Shown here piece by piece: positions 34,166 through 41,593 of a stretch of DNA of 49,837 bases. The stretch is from the NCBI GenBank assembly GCA_964613305.1, contig CAZTII010000006.1:1-49837 (forward strand). The letters are read 5' to 3'. Origin of the DNA: CAZTII01 sp964613305 (GTDB taxonomy: Bacteria; Bacillota_I; Bacilli_A; Erysipelotrichales; Erysipelotrichaceae). A program made the position numbers and the translations under genes. The notes under the pieces are model-generated. The model saw only the letters and a program-made list of their open reading frames with translations, had not been told where the DNA came from and made no database searches. Within the stretch, counting starts at the first letter, position 1. Each line of letters begins with the position of its first letter.

Positions 34166-34565
34166 GACAATACTCCTCTTTAAACTCATCATAATTGCGA
34201 ATATAGTCTTCTTCCATAAATGGCATGCTTGCTAAAACCATTAATACGGCATTATCTTGATATTCAAGAGTATGCCATACTTTAGGACCACACAATAGAC
34301 CTTCCCACGGTTTATTTAAGATAAATGTTTCTTTCTCACCAACTTCATCTTCACAATTAATGATTACTTCTCCTTGAATAGCGAAAATCGCTTGCCATAA
34401 TTCCTTATGCGCATGAAATCCACGGATATTCCCATCTACTGTATTAACGATAGTGTAAACACGATGAATAGGAAATGGTAATCCAGTATTTTGTTCGATC
34501 GCCGTTAATAATCCATCTTCTTTTCCATCAACATGTTTAAACGATACAATATACGCATTTTTCAT
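34149..34565 (-). CDS. dTDP-4-keto-6-deoxyglucose 3,4-ketoisomerase (FdtA/WxcM-like cupin)
   Basis: Moves the keto group of dTDP-4-dehydro-6-deoxyglucose from C4 to C3 so the next enzyme can aminate it. 138 residues, a single cupin (RmlC-like) domain. Family marks: IRGFHAHKELWQ near residues 48-59, which carries the catalytic His pair, GEVIINCEDE, and the C-terminal KVWHTLEY and SMPFMEEDYIR. Length is typical for FdtA/QdtA. Its ATG overlaps the upstream glycosyltransferase stop by one base and its end overlaps the aminotransferase start. FdtA (Fuc3N) and QdtA (Qui3N) cannot be told apart by eye. Confidence 0.88.
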   Translation of the reverse strand: MKNAYIVSFKHVDGKEDGLLTAIEQNTGLPFPIHRVYTIVNTVDGNIRGFHAHKELWQAIFAIQGEVIINCEDEVGEKETFILNKPWEGLLCGPKVWHTLEYQDNAVLMVLASMPFMEEDYIRNYDEFKEEYCHESSK

Positions 34566-35500
34566 TAATAATCTCCCTCAAAAATCTCATCGATAATATA
34601 TAAAGGCCTTTTTCTAGATTCATCTAAATTACGCCACATGTACTCACCTAATAACCCCGTCATAATCATCTGCATTCCCATTAACACTAATATAGCAACC
34701 ATTACCGAAGTCCAACCTTCAATAACGACTTTATTTACAAGTTTATCAAAAATAAAATATAGCGCTAAAATAAAACCAAAGAAACTAATAAATACGCCAA
34801 AGAAACTAATGAATCGAATCGGTTTATGAGAAAATACAATGAAGGTATCAATAAATAAATTAATTCGTTTACGATATGACCACATCGATACACCTTTTTC
34901 ACGGTTCATTCGAACGTAGGAAATTGTTTTAGGGTTATATCCTAACCAAATCAATTGAACATAAATACTAGAATTCTTTTCTTGCATCAACACTAACTTA
35001 TCTTTTACTTCTTTATCAATTAGAAAAAAATCAAAGCCTTGTTTCGGATAATTTTCTTCCACTAACTTTCTTACAAAATGATAATACGTATTGGCAAAAA
35101 AATTCTTTATCCACGGTTCCTCGCGTTTAGAACGTACTCCTAGCGTTACTTTATTGCCAGATAACCACGATTCAATCATCTGTGGAATTAAGCTTGGTGG
35201 GTCTTGTAAATCAGCACTAATAACCACTACCGCATCACCACTTGCAACACTCATTCCTGCTACAATCGCTCTAAACTCGCCAAAATTACGCGTTAATTTT
35301 ACAATACGAACACGGCTATCACTATTTTGAACCTTCTTGCATTCGAGCAATGTATTATCTTTTGAACCATCATCAACAAAGATTAGTTCAAAATTAATTG
35401 TAGGGCATTGTTCAAACACAACGTTCACAATCTCTTGATATGTTTCTTTGATATTTAACTCGTTATAATAACAAGGAATTACAATCGATATTTTTTTCAT
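34565..35500 (-). CDS. CsbB/GtrB-like polyprenyl-phosphate glycosyltransferase
   Basis: GT2 enzyme that loads a sugar from a nucleotide donor onto undecaprenyl phosphate at the inner membrane face. 311 residues: GT-A fold with SIVIPCYYNE, VDDGSKDNT, ISADLQDPP (metal site) and the GFDFFLIDK loop, then two C-terminal membrane helices (about 230-250 and 265-290) and the family tail GLLGEYMWRNLDESRKRPLY. In Bacillus, CsbB pairs with YfhO to glycosylate lipoteichoic acid; here a yfhO gene lies divergently 141 bp away, and the same operon encodes FdtA/FdtB-like enzymes. It is the first gene of the three-gene unit, with a consensus promoter upstream. Confidence 0.9.
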   Translation of the reverse strand: MKKISIVIPCYYNELNIKETYQEIVNVVFEQCPTINFELIFVDDGSKDNTLLECKKVQNSDSRVRIVKLTRNFGEFRAIVAGMSVASGDAVVVISADLQDPPSLIPQMIESWLSGNKVTLGVRSKREEPWIKNFFANTYYHFVRKLVEENYPKQGFDFFLIDKEVKDKLVLMQEKNSSIYVQLIWLGYNPKTISYVRMNREKGVSMWSYRKRINLFIDTFIVFSHKPIRFISFFGVFISFFGFILALYFIFDKLVNKVVIEGWTSVMVAILVLMGMQMIMTGLLGEYMWRNLDESRKRPLYIIDEIFEGDY

Positions 35501-35522
35501 ACGCTACCTTCTCTACTTCGAT

Positions 35523-35551
35523 ATTATATCATTTCATAAAAATCTATACAA
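35523..35551 (-). promoter_or_regulatory. Promoter of the CsbB-FdtA-FdtB-like operon
   Basis: On the minus strand: TTGTAT (35551-35546), 17-bp spacer, perfect TATAAT (35528-35523). Transcription would start near 35516. Confidence 0.7.
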
Positions 35552-35603
35552 TTCTTCCTGGTAAATACAACGAAAATGTAAGTAATTTTTTACGATATTA
35601 GCG

Positions 35604-35609
35604 TATAAT
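35604..35609 (+). promoter_or_regulatory. yfhO: -10 element before yfhO
   Basis: Perfect TATAAT 32 bp before the yfhO start; no clear -35. The 141-bp gap between the divergent units thus holds promoters for both. Confidence 0.4.
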
Positions 35610-35641
35610 AAGATAGTAATTATTCATTCTACGGAGGCTCC

Positions 35642-37921
35642 ATGAAAAAAGAAGTTAAGAATAAACTTATACTATTTATCGCCACAACAATTATTTGTTG
35701 TGCATATTTTTTACCCAATATACTATCACATTTGCCCTTAGTCTATGGTACTGATTTAAAGCCAGAACAAGTGTTTTATTACATGGAATTTAGTCGACTT
35801 GCCAAAAATTTTATCAAACATGGTGTTTTACCGTTTTATTCTTGGAACTTTTTTCTAGGGAATAATTATTACGCTTCTTCCGCCTTTTACGGTAGTGGTG
35901 ATATATTCAATTGGCTTGGTCTACTGTTTAGAAAAATTAATGTATTTGACCGCTTTTTAATCCTAGAAATCATTAAATTCTATGTTGCTACCTTTTCAAT
36001 GTACGAATTAGGAACCTTTCTAAACAAGAAACCTTATACTAAAATTATCACATCACTAGCATTTGCCTTTAGTTCATGGGCAATCTTCTATAGCGGACAA
36101 GTATTTTTTCTATCGTTCTATTGTCTTATTCCTTTATACTTTTTAGGGTTAGAACACTATCTTCAACATAAAAAATATCGATTGTTTCTCTTTATGTCCG
36201 TATTACTCGCAATAAATAATTGGTATTTCTTCTATACTCTATCATTTTTTACTGTAATTTATTATTTGTATCGTTATTATGTCATTCATCATACTTTTAA
36301 AGACTTAATTAAGGATACACTTCCAATTGTAGGATATTATAGTATCGCCGTTGGCATATCGATGTTTCACTTTTTACCAGCCATTCTCGATGTTTCTAAA
36401 AATATACGCTTAGGAAAAGTAAAAAACACACTATTCTTTCGTAATATCAAAGTATATCTTCACTTAATCGCAACAATGTTTTCACCTAATTATATGTATA
36501 TCTATGCCAACAATATTTTTGAAGCAAAGTTTCATTATATTAGAGAAATATGTTTATGGGCAACAAGTCTATTAGCTCTAACAACAATCACATCCTTATT
36601 TTCAAATGATAACCACCTTAGAAAAGCCAATAGAACGTTATTCTTAGTACTATCACTCATCGCCATTTGTCCATTTGGCAATTCTATGATGCATGGATTT
36701 AGTGATCCATCCTTTCGCTGGTTTTTCTTATTTACTTTTATGAACATTATCCTTTCAATGGATGTCTTAGACAATAATCAAACAACAGACTTTAAACTTC
36801 CATTTACCATATCACTAATCATAACAATATTCATCATCCCACTAACAACCATCATCACTAACAACAAACTATCAGAATTTATACCTCAATGGTCAACTTT
36901 TATATTCAGTGCACTATTCTTAATAGTTTACGCTATTGTTTTATTCAAAGTAAAAAAAGAACAAGTGTTGTTACTCATTGTTGTCATAGAATTATCCTTT
37001 TTTGGTAATTCACTGTACCTTCGAGTATTAAATACAAATAGAAATCATACTTATAACTTCTTCCACAATGCAACCCATGTATTACAAGATAATCCAAAAG
37101 AATTAAATAATTATTTAAATTCTCTCGATGAAAAAAATACATCCAGTTATTATCGTGTCTTCGTACCTCATGATGAATTATACTGGCAATATAGCCATAA
37201 TATGAATTTAGCTTATGAATTAAAAGGTCTGATGACATATCACTCAACCTATTCGCCATCCATCAATAAACTCGCAGAAATTGCACCACAAATCAGAGAC
37301 TTTGATTCTTTTATGATTTTCAATATCAAAGATAGAAAGATTATCGATTTTCTCGCCACAAAATATGCCATTGTTCAAAACAAAGAACAACTACCATCAC
37401 AAGAAGGATGGAAATTACTCGATGATAATTACCATTATGGTCTTCAAGTATATGAAAACGAAAACCATCGTCCTCTATGCAGAACTCAGTCAACAGTCAT
37501 AACATATGATAATCTGACAACATTAGACGACCTTAAAAACAACATCGTATGCCTTGATAAAGACGAACAAACTTTAAAAAATAGTGCTAATGATAATGAT
37601 TCCGTAATGGAAAATATCAGTTATTACAACAATGAACTTCACGGAACAATCACAACAAAAGCAAACGGAATCGCAATGATGACACTACCATATGAAGATG
37701 GTTGGAAAATATTAGTAAACAATAAAAAAGTACCTGTAACAAATACAAATGGTGGCTTTATGAGCTTTCCTGTAGAACCAGGATATAACCAAATTGACTG
37801 TTATTTCGTACCTAGTGGTTTTAAAATCGGAGTTATTATTTCATTAATTTCCTTAATGATTTTATGTTCTTTAGAAGGTTATCACTGGTTTAAACAACGA
37901 AACAATCATAAAATTAACTAA
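35642..37921 (+). CDS. yfhO: YfhO-family membrane glycosyltransferase
   Basis: Large polytopic GT-C-type protein. In Bacillus and Listeria YfhO family members take sugar from a polyprenyl-phosphate carrier and add it to teichoic acid outside the cell. 759 residues: about twelve membrane helices in the first 450 residues, a large extracytoplasmic region (about 455-730) and a last helix near 735-755 with a basic tail. Family cues are YGTDLKPEQVFYYMEF near residue 39 (acidic residue in the first loop) and the conserved C-terminal MMTLPYEDGWKILVNNKKV with a GG/PG-rich beta segment. GGAGG precedes ATG 35642. The likely donor-making partner is the divergent CsbB-like gene; a GtrA-type flippase is not seen here. 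Confidence 0.88.
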   Translation: MKKEVKNKLILFIATTIICCAYFLPNILSHLPLVYGTDLKPEQVFYYMEFSRLAKNFIKHGVLPFYSWNFFLGNNYYASSAFYGSGDIFNWLGLLFRKINVFDRFLILEIIKFYVATFSMYELGTFLNKKPYTKIITSLAFAFSSWAIFYSGQVFFLSFYCLIPLYFLGLEHYLQHKKYRLFLFMSVLLAINNWYFFYTLSFFTVIYYLYRYYVIHHTFKDLIKDTLPIVGYYSIAVGISMFHFLPAILDVSKNIRLGKVKNTLFFRNIKVYLHLIATMFSPNYMYIYANNIFEAKFHYIREICLWATSLLALTTITSLFSNDNHLRKANRTLFLVLSLIAICPFGNSMMHGFSDPSFRWFFLFTFMNIILSMDVLDNNQTTDFKLPFTISLIITIFIIPLTTIITNNKLSEFIPQWSTFIFSALFLIVYAIVLFKVKKEQVLLLIVVIELSFFGNSLYLRVLNTNRNHTYNFFHNATHVLQDNPKELNNYLNSLDEKNTSSYYRVFVPHDELYWQYSHNMNLAYELKGLMTYHSTYSPSINKLAEIAPQIRDFDSFMIFNIKDRKIIDFLATKYAIVQNKEQLPSQEGWKLLDDNYHYGLQVYENENHRPLCRTQSTVITYDNLTTLDDLKNNIVCLDKDEQTLKNSANDNDSVMENISYYNNELHGTITTKANGIAMMTLPYEDGWKILVNNKKVPVTNTNGGFMSFPVEPGYNQIDCYFVPSGFKIGVIISLISLMILCSLEGYHWFKQRNNHKIN

Positions 37922-37929
37922 TTTTCATA

Positions 37930-37952
37930 AACGAAGAAATTCTTCGTTTTTT
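37930..37952 (+). terminator. Terminator of yfhO
   Basis: AACGAAGAA and TTCTTCGTT arms with a minimal loop, followed by TTTTTT. Confidence 0.8.
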
Positions 37953-38004
37953 ATGTTTAAAACAATAAATTATATGTTTTTTATTTGAAAACTCAATCAT
38001 ATGG

Positions 38005-38389
38005 ATTGTTATAACAAGCCTTTTATTATATACTATGATTACCAAGTAGGAGGCTTTATGAAAACTAAAAATGGATTTACACTTGTTGAATTAATTGTTG
38101 TAATATCTATTTTAGCTGTTCTAGCATTAATATTAGTTCCGTCTGTCATAGGATATGTCGCTAAAGCTCAACAAGCAGTTGATGATAATAATGTGAAACA
38201 ATTAAATATGATGACAACCATTGCCGCAACAGAGGCGGGCAAAGAAATTCCACAATTATTTAAAGATGCAACAAACGATAATAAACGTTACCAAATCATT
38301 AAAAATAATGATGAAGCAGTACTGCCAAAACCAGCACAAAGTAAAAAATCATTTCGTTTTCTAACTAATATTAACCAATGGGTATGTAC
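38005..38389 (+). repeat. Direct repeat, copy A (promoter plus pilin N-terminus)
   Basis: About 385 bp covering the promoter, ribosome-binding site and first ~110 codons of the first pilin-like gene. It matches copy B (39378-39762) colinearly, offset 1373 bp, with no indels and few substitutions. The 3' ends of the two genes beyond this are unrelated or strongly diverged. Confidence 0.85.
38006..38034 (+). promoter_or_regulatory. Promoter of pilin-like gene 1
   Basis: TTGTTA (38006-38011), 17-bp spacer, TATACT (38029-38034). It lies downstream of an upstream in-frame ATG (38001), which rules that start out. Confidence 0.65.
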
Positions 38390-39197
38390 ATCAAGTTCGC
38401 TAAACTTAGACGATAAAAATCTACGTGATAATTATGCAATAAAAAATGCTTTCCTTAGTAACCTATCACTCCCGTTTGGATCTAAAGATTTAATTCTAGA
38501 CTTATCTTCTTTTGATTTAACTACTTACCCGAATTTAAAATCAATTTCAATTCCTAGTGATTATAGAAAAAATTTGAATACTCTTGACTCCCTTATCATT
38601 GAACAATTACCTGGACATTTTACGAGCACAAGTAAACTAGCAGAAGATAAGCAATTCCAAATATCAGATTATTCTTTTATAAATTCAACGATAAAAACTA
38701 TTTCATTACCGGATAATATTAAATTTGATGTGTATGCTTTCCAAGGACTTACTTCAGATAATGTATCTATTGGAAAGTTTGCAACTTTAAATAGTGGATC
38801 ATTTCGTGAGGCAAAGAAAATAGATACACTTACTGTAGGAGCAGGTAGTACTATAAAGGGTACTGCTATACATACCGAAAATGGTTCTATAAGAACAATT
38901 CGATTTGGTGAAAATACGACATTTCACCAGGATGCGGTTAATCTTAATAATACTACATCTCTTGAAAGCATCGAAATCGGCAGTAACTCAACATTGCAAT
39001 CTCCGTCTATAAAGAATACTAATGTTAAAAAAATAATATTAGGAGAAAACGTAACAATTGCTGAAAATTCTTTCTATTCTGTACAAGACAAAGGAGCAGC
39101 TAGCCAAAGTTTATATAAAGCTTATACAAATAAGAGTACCGGTGGAGCAGGTACCTATACTTATGATGCTGAAGGAAAAAAATGGGTTAAACAATAG
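38058..39197 (+). CDS. Prepilin-like protein with solenoid C-terminus, paralogue 1
   Basis: 379 residues from ATG 38058 behind GGAGG. The N-terminus is a class III prepilin signal: KTKNG cut before FTLVELIVVISILAVLALI, with Glu5 of the mature form present, so a prepilin peptidase should process it and the helix can join a pilus or pseudopilus. Residues about 30-110 are shared with the neighbouring paralogue. From about 120 the protein is a series of short beta-type repeats of roughly 22 residues (pattern I-x-x-I-x-l-g-x-n-t-x-i), like BspA/LRR_5 solenoids that bind surfaces. It ends in GAGTYTYDAEGKKWVKQ. No pilus assembly genes lie nearby. Probably a surface-exposed minor pilin or adhesin; that is inference. 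Confidence 0.8.
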   Translation: MKTKNGFTLVELIVVISILAVLALILVPSVIGYVAKAQQAVDDNNVKQLNMMTTIAATEAGKEIPQLFKDATNDNKRYQIIKNNDEAVLPKPAQSKKSFRFLTNINQWVCTSSSLNLDDKNLRDNYAIKNAFLSNLSLPFGSKDLILDLSSFDLTTYPNLKSISIPSDYRKNLNTLDSLIIEQLPGHFTSTSKLAEDKQFQISDYSFINSTIKTISLPDNIKFDVYAFQGLTSDNVSIGKFATLNSGSFREAKKIDTLTVGAGSTIKGTAIHTENGSIRTIRFGENTTFHQDAVNLNNTTSLESIEIGSNSTLQSPSIKNTNVKKIILGENVTIAENSFYSVQDKGAASQSLYKAYTNKSTGGAGTYTYDAEGKKWVKQ

Positions 39198-39234
39198 TCT
39201 TAAAAACACTAATTTATCAAGCATTCTACAATAC

Positions 39235-39345
39235 TGAATCTCCCCATAGCTAAAGCTAGGGGGTTCTTAGGTACGCAGGCTTCTTGCATATCGCTACATT
39301 CAAGGAATATGCATAGTAAAGGGATTGTAAATCAATTCCTTTTTT
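39235..39345 (-). mobile_element. IS200/IS605-type end remnant or PATE
   Basis: CCCC-A-TAGC-TAAA-GCTA-G-GGGG (39242-39263), flanked by GAATCT and TTCTTAGGTACGCAGG, has the look of the right-end hairpin of IS200/IS605 elements carrying tnpB (minus-strand orientation). Only about 110 bp remains, without tnpA or tnpB, so it is a remnant or a non-autonomous palindrome-associated element. It sits between the two duplicated pilin genes. A search of the hairpin against IS ends would decide. Confidence 0.5.
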
Positions 39346-39348
39346 TAT
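39318..39348 (+). terminator. Terminator-like hairpin between the pilin paralogues
   Basis: AAAGGGATTG (39318-39327) pairs with CAATTCCTTT (39333-39342) across a 5-nt loop, followed by a T-run. It may end transcripts of the first pilin gene, or be part of the IS remnant end. Confidence 0.6.
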
Positions 39349-39377
39349 GATTTTTTTGAAAAGTTTAATCTAGCATA

Positions 39378-39762
39378 ATTGTAATAACATACCTTTTATT
39401 ATATACTATGATTACCAAGTAGGAGGCTTTATGAAAACTAAAAAAGGATTTACACTGGTTGAATTAATTGTTGTAATATCTATTTTGGCTGTTCTAGCAT
39501 TAATATTAGTTCCATCTGTTATAGGCTATGTCGCTAAGGCTCAACAAGCAGTTGATGAAAATAATGTTAAACAGCTTAATATGATGACAACCATTGCCGC
39601 AACAGAGGCAGATAAAGAAATTCCAGAATTATTTAAAAATGCGACAAACGACAATACACGTTACCAAATCATTAAAAATAACGCTGAAGCAGTACTGCCG
39701 AAACCAGCTCAAAGCAAAAAGGTTTTTAGATTTTTGACTTCAATTAATCAATGGGTATGCAT
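39378..39762 (+). repeat. Direct repeat, copy B (promoter plus pilin N-terminus)
   Basis: Second copy of the 385-bp unit described at 38005-38389. It includes its own promoter TTGTAA (39379-39384), 17 bp, TATACT (39402-39407), so both paralogues carry equivalent expression signals. Confidence 0.85.
39379..39407 (+). promoter_or_regulatory. Promoter of pilin-like gene 2
   Basis: TTGTAA, 17-bp spacer, TATACT. Same spacing and nearly the same sequence as the promoter of paralogue 1, duplicated with the gene start. Confidence 0.65.
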
Positions 39763-40525
39763 ACCCCCAGGAATTACTTTAAAAAATATTACGTTCAGTT
39801 CAGTTAAAGAAGATGCAAACAGGAAAATTATAGGGTTTCATACCTTAAACGGAAAAGATCTCATTATTAATTTTGATGACTTAAAGAGCGAAGATGCCTT
39901 GAAGGTTATTAATGAAATAGCTATTAGTAAAGATAAAACTGAAGACATTACAACATTAGATAACTTAATCATTGAAAATAGCACAAATTTTACTAACAGT
40001 AATAAGCTTACTATCGGAAAACGTTCATTTGAAAATAGTACCATTACTAATGTTTCTTTACCTGACTATACTGATCTTGGTAATAATTCTTTTTCAAATT
40101 TAGTTTCAGATAAAGTAACTGTTGGTAATAATGCAGTGTTGAATCATAGCTCTTTCTTGGGAGCTACAATTAAAGATATGGTTGTTGGTAGTGGCAGTAC
40201 TGTTAATTCTTATGCATTTAGTGAACAAACCAATAATAAAGTTATTAATAATTTAAGTTTCGGGGAAAATACTAAATTCTCAGAAAATTCTTTTTACCAT
40301 ACTAGTAAAATTGAAACTCTGACTATTGGTAATAATTCTAATCTTTCTGCAGGAGCTATTCACGAAAATAGCAAAATTAATAAAATTGTCATTGGAAGTG
40401 ATGTAATCCTAGGAACAAATAATGATGGTATTAAGATAGGAAATTTCGGAACTGCCTATACTTCCAATGGTCCTGGTACTTATATTTATCATTCAGCAAC
40501 TAAAATATGGACAAAACAACCATAA
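39431..40525 (+). CDS. Prepilin-like protein with solenoid C-terminus, paralogue 2
   Basis: 364 residues. Signal (KTKKG before FTLVELIVVIS) and residues up to INQWVC (about 112) are almost the same as in paralogue 1. Thereafter the sequences diverge completely in detail but keep the same design: short beta repeats with asparagine- and serine-rich turns (NNSFSNL, VTVGNNAVLNHSSF, TIGNNSNLSAGAI) and the same end motif, GPGTYIYHSATKIWTKQ. So a constant N-terminus, variable solenoid and constant C-terminal tag. GGAGG precedes ATG 39431. Function as for paralogue 1: predicted processed pilin-like surface protein. A terminator follows at 40535. Confidence 0.8.
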   Translation: MKTKKGFTLVELIVVISILAVLALILVPSVIGYVAKAQQAVDENNVKQLNMMTTIAATEADKEIPELFKNATNDNTRYQIIKNNAEAVLPKPAQSKKVFRFLTSINQWVCIPPGITLKNITFSSVKEDANRKIIGFHTLNGKDLIINFDDLKSEDALKVINEIAISKDKTEDITTLDNLIIENSTNFTNSNKLTIGKRSFENSTITNVSLPDYTDLGNNSFSNLVSDKVTVGNNAVLNHSSFLGATIKDMVVGSGSTVNSYAFSEQTNNKVINNLSFGENTKFSENSFYHTSKIETLTIGNNSNLSAGAIHENSKINKIVIGSDVILGTNNDGIKIGNFGTAYTSNGPGTYIYHSATKIWTKQP

Positions 40526-40534
40526 TTTCATTCT

Positions 40535-40565
40535 AAGAAGTACTTCAAATGTACTTCTTTTTCTT
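40535..40565 (+). terminator. Terminator of pilin-like gene 2
   Basis: AAGAAGTAC (40535-40543), 7-nt loop, GTACTTCTT (40551-40559), then a T-rich tract. Confidence 0.8.
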
Positions 40566-40610
40566 TGTTTTTAATAATGATAAATTATTTAAAAATTTTT
40601 AATTTATCTA

Positions 40611-40639
40611 TTGCATTAGTCTTAACTACCTGGTATACT
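40611..40639 (+). promoter_or_regulatory. Orphan promoter P1
   Basis: TTGCAT (40611-40616), 17-bp spacer ending in TGG, TATACT (40634-40639): both hexamers plus an extended -10. A 16-bp near-perfect palindrome (GTTAGTTC/GAGCTAAC, 40647-40662, one mismatch) covers the expected start site, as a repressor operator would. No gene of credible size follows before the convergent divIC gene. Confidence 0.55.
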
Positions 40640-40663
40640 ATCTTCAGTTAGTTCGAGCTAACA

Positions 40664-40685
40664 GTAGTTGAATTAACTAATCGTG
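40664..40685 (+). repeat. Left inverted repeat of a ~270-bp gene-free element
   Basis: GTAG-T-T-G-AATTAA-CTAATCGTG matches the reverse complement of 40911-40933 at 20 of 23 aligned columns (two substitutions and a one-base gap). The pair bounds the stretch 40664-40933. Either terminal repeats of a MITE-like element or the closing stem of a structured RNA. Confidence 0.5.
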
Positions 40686-40692
40686 GTATAAT
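40665..40692 (+). promoter_or_regulatory. Orphan promoter P2 (extended -10)
   Basis: TGG-TATAAT (40684-40692) is a perfect extended -10; the -35 region (TAGTTG, 16-bp spacing) is poor. It starts right at the inner edge of the left inverted repeat. Confidence 0.5.
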
Positions 40693-40701
40693 GATGTAAA
40701 G

Positions 40702-40761
40702 ATGAAGCTTAAAATTAACCTTGATTTAGAGACGCCTTATCTATATCAAATAATAATTTAA
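40702..40761 (+). pseudogene. Possible truncated GntR-regulator start (19 codons)
   Basis: An ATG-to-TAA ORF of 19 codons whose N-terminus (MKLKINLDLETPYLYQI) recalls the conserved start of YtrA-type GntR regulators (D-x-x-x-P-I-Y-x-Q-I). With promoter P1 and the palindrome upstream, it could be what is left of an autoregulated gene. No helix-turn-helix follows and the ribosome-binding site is poor. The remaining stretch 40762-40910 shows no coding sequence. Confidence 0.25.
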
Positions 40762-40910
40762 TTTTAACCAATACCCTTAAAATCCTTACCTAATACAAAA
40801 CCATTAAAAAACCAAGGATAACCTTCGTTTCAACACACTTTGATGGTAAAAAACTTCGCTTGTTGTTTGTATTGGGGTTTAGCAATTCCATTATTCCATT
40901 CTTTATTTCA

Positions 40911-40933
40911 CACGATTAGTTAATTGAGCTACT
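40911..40933 (-). repeat. Right inverted repeat of the gene-free element
   Basis: Partner of 40664-40685 in inverted orientation. It lies just before the bidirectional terminator at 40938. I see no clear target-site duplication outside the pair. Confidence 0.5.
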
Positions 40934-40937
40934 AAAA

Positions 40938-40966
40938 AAATCACTTTGCAGTGATTTTATTTTTCT
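40938..40966. terminator. Bidirectional terminator between the orphan segment and divIC
   Basis: AAAATCACT-TTGC-AGTGATTTT with T-rich flanks on both strands (T7 on the minus side). It ends the long minus-strand glycan/mfd/divIC operon and would also end any plus-strand RNA from P1/P2. Its right side overlaps the last codons of divIC. Confidence 0.85.
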
Positions 40967-41259
40967 TTCGACGGTAAGCATAGAATAGTTTCTCCATCTT
41001 TGCTTAACATATAATTAGATCGTGCATAATTTTGTACATAGTCTGGATCGGCTAGTTTGTCGTGTTGACTGCGTAATTTTTTATTTTCTTCACTTATTAC
41101 TTTATATTTTTCTTCCGCATCTTTTATTTTTTGTTTTAATTGGAAGGTTGTAAGTAATTCTTTTCCTGAACTATATAGTAGAAATGCTGATACGATGATT
41201 ACAAAATAACATAGTACGCGACCAATTGGAGTAAGTTGTCTTTTTTTCTTTTTCTTCAT
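40957..41259 (-). CDS. divIC: DivIC/FtsB-family septum formation initiator
   Basis: Bitopic division protein that joins FtsL and DivIB at the septum. The ATG at 41259 (100 residues) is chosen, with AAAGGA about 9 nt upstream; ATGs further upstream lack a spaced site. Visible: basic cytoplasmic start (MKKKKKRQ), one membrane helix (about 12-33), a coiled coil (about 40-75, LKQKIKDAEEKYKVISEENKKL) and the family box DPDYVQNYARSNYMLSKDGE. It is the last gene of the pth-mfd-rqcP-divIC string, 49 bp after rqcP, ending in the terminator. Confidence 0.92.
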   Translation of the reverse strand: MKKKKKRQLTPIGRVLCYFVIIVSAFLLYSSGKELLTTFQLKQKIKDAEEKYKVISEENKKLRSQHDKLADPDYVQNYARSNYMLSKDGETILCLPSKEK

Positions 41260-41308
41260 CCTTATCATCCTTTCTGCTTGTTTAGTATACAATGATTTAT
41301 TCAATTCA

Positions 41309-41593
41309 TCAAGTGTTGTTGTCTTCGACTATTTTCTTTTCTAGCCATCTTTCTTCTACTACTTCGTACATGAGTGCTGCATCTTGTTTTTTAGTAGTGG
41401 TTAATAATTCGTTGACTTTCACTTTTAACTCGTGATTTCCATATAACACAGTAATAATATCTCCTACTTTTACTGTAGAAGATGCTTTTGCTATTTTTCC
41501 ATTAATTTCTAAACGATTGTGCAATGCCAATTCTTTGGATACTACTCTTCGTTTTAAAATTCGTGATACTTTTAAAAACTTATCGATTCTCAT
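41309..41593 (-). CDS. rqcP: RqcP, S4-domain ribosome quality control protein (YabO/Hsp15-like)
   Basis: Binds stalled 50S-peptidyl-tRNA complexes and, with RqcH, supports C-terminal Ala tailing. 94 residues, nearly all an S4 RNA-binding domain: MRIDKFLKVSRILKRRVVSKEL with a basic helix, then the LEINGKIAKASSTVKVGDIITV turn. Length and position beside mfd and divIC match Bacillus yabO. Its ATG overlaps the mfd stop by four bases (ATGA). RqcH is not in the window. Confidence 0.92.
   Translation of the reverse strand: MRIDKFLKVSRILKRRVVSKELALHNRLEINGKIAKASSTVKVGDIITVLYGNHELKVKVNELLTTTKKQDAALMYEVVEERWLEKKIVEDNNT

Noticed and set aside
38001..38057. Longer start for pilin-like gene 1
   Set aside because: The upstream ATG precedes the predicted -35 box and would add 19 residues in front of a standard prepilin signal; the paralogue lacks it.
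40762..40910. Candidate 6S, tmRNA or RNase P RNA in the gene-free segment
   Set aside because: I looked for hallmark motifs of these RNAs and found none; only the generic inverted-repeat/promoter observation is kept.
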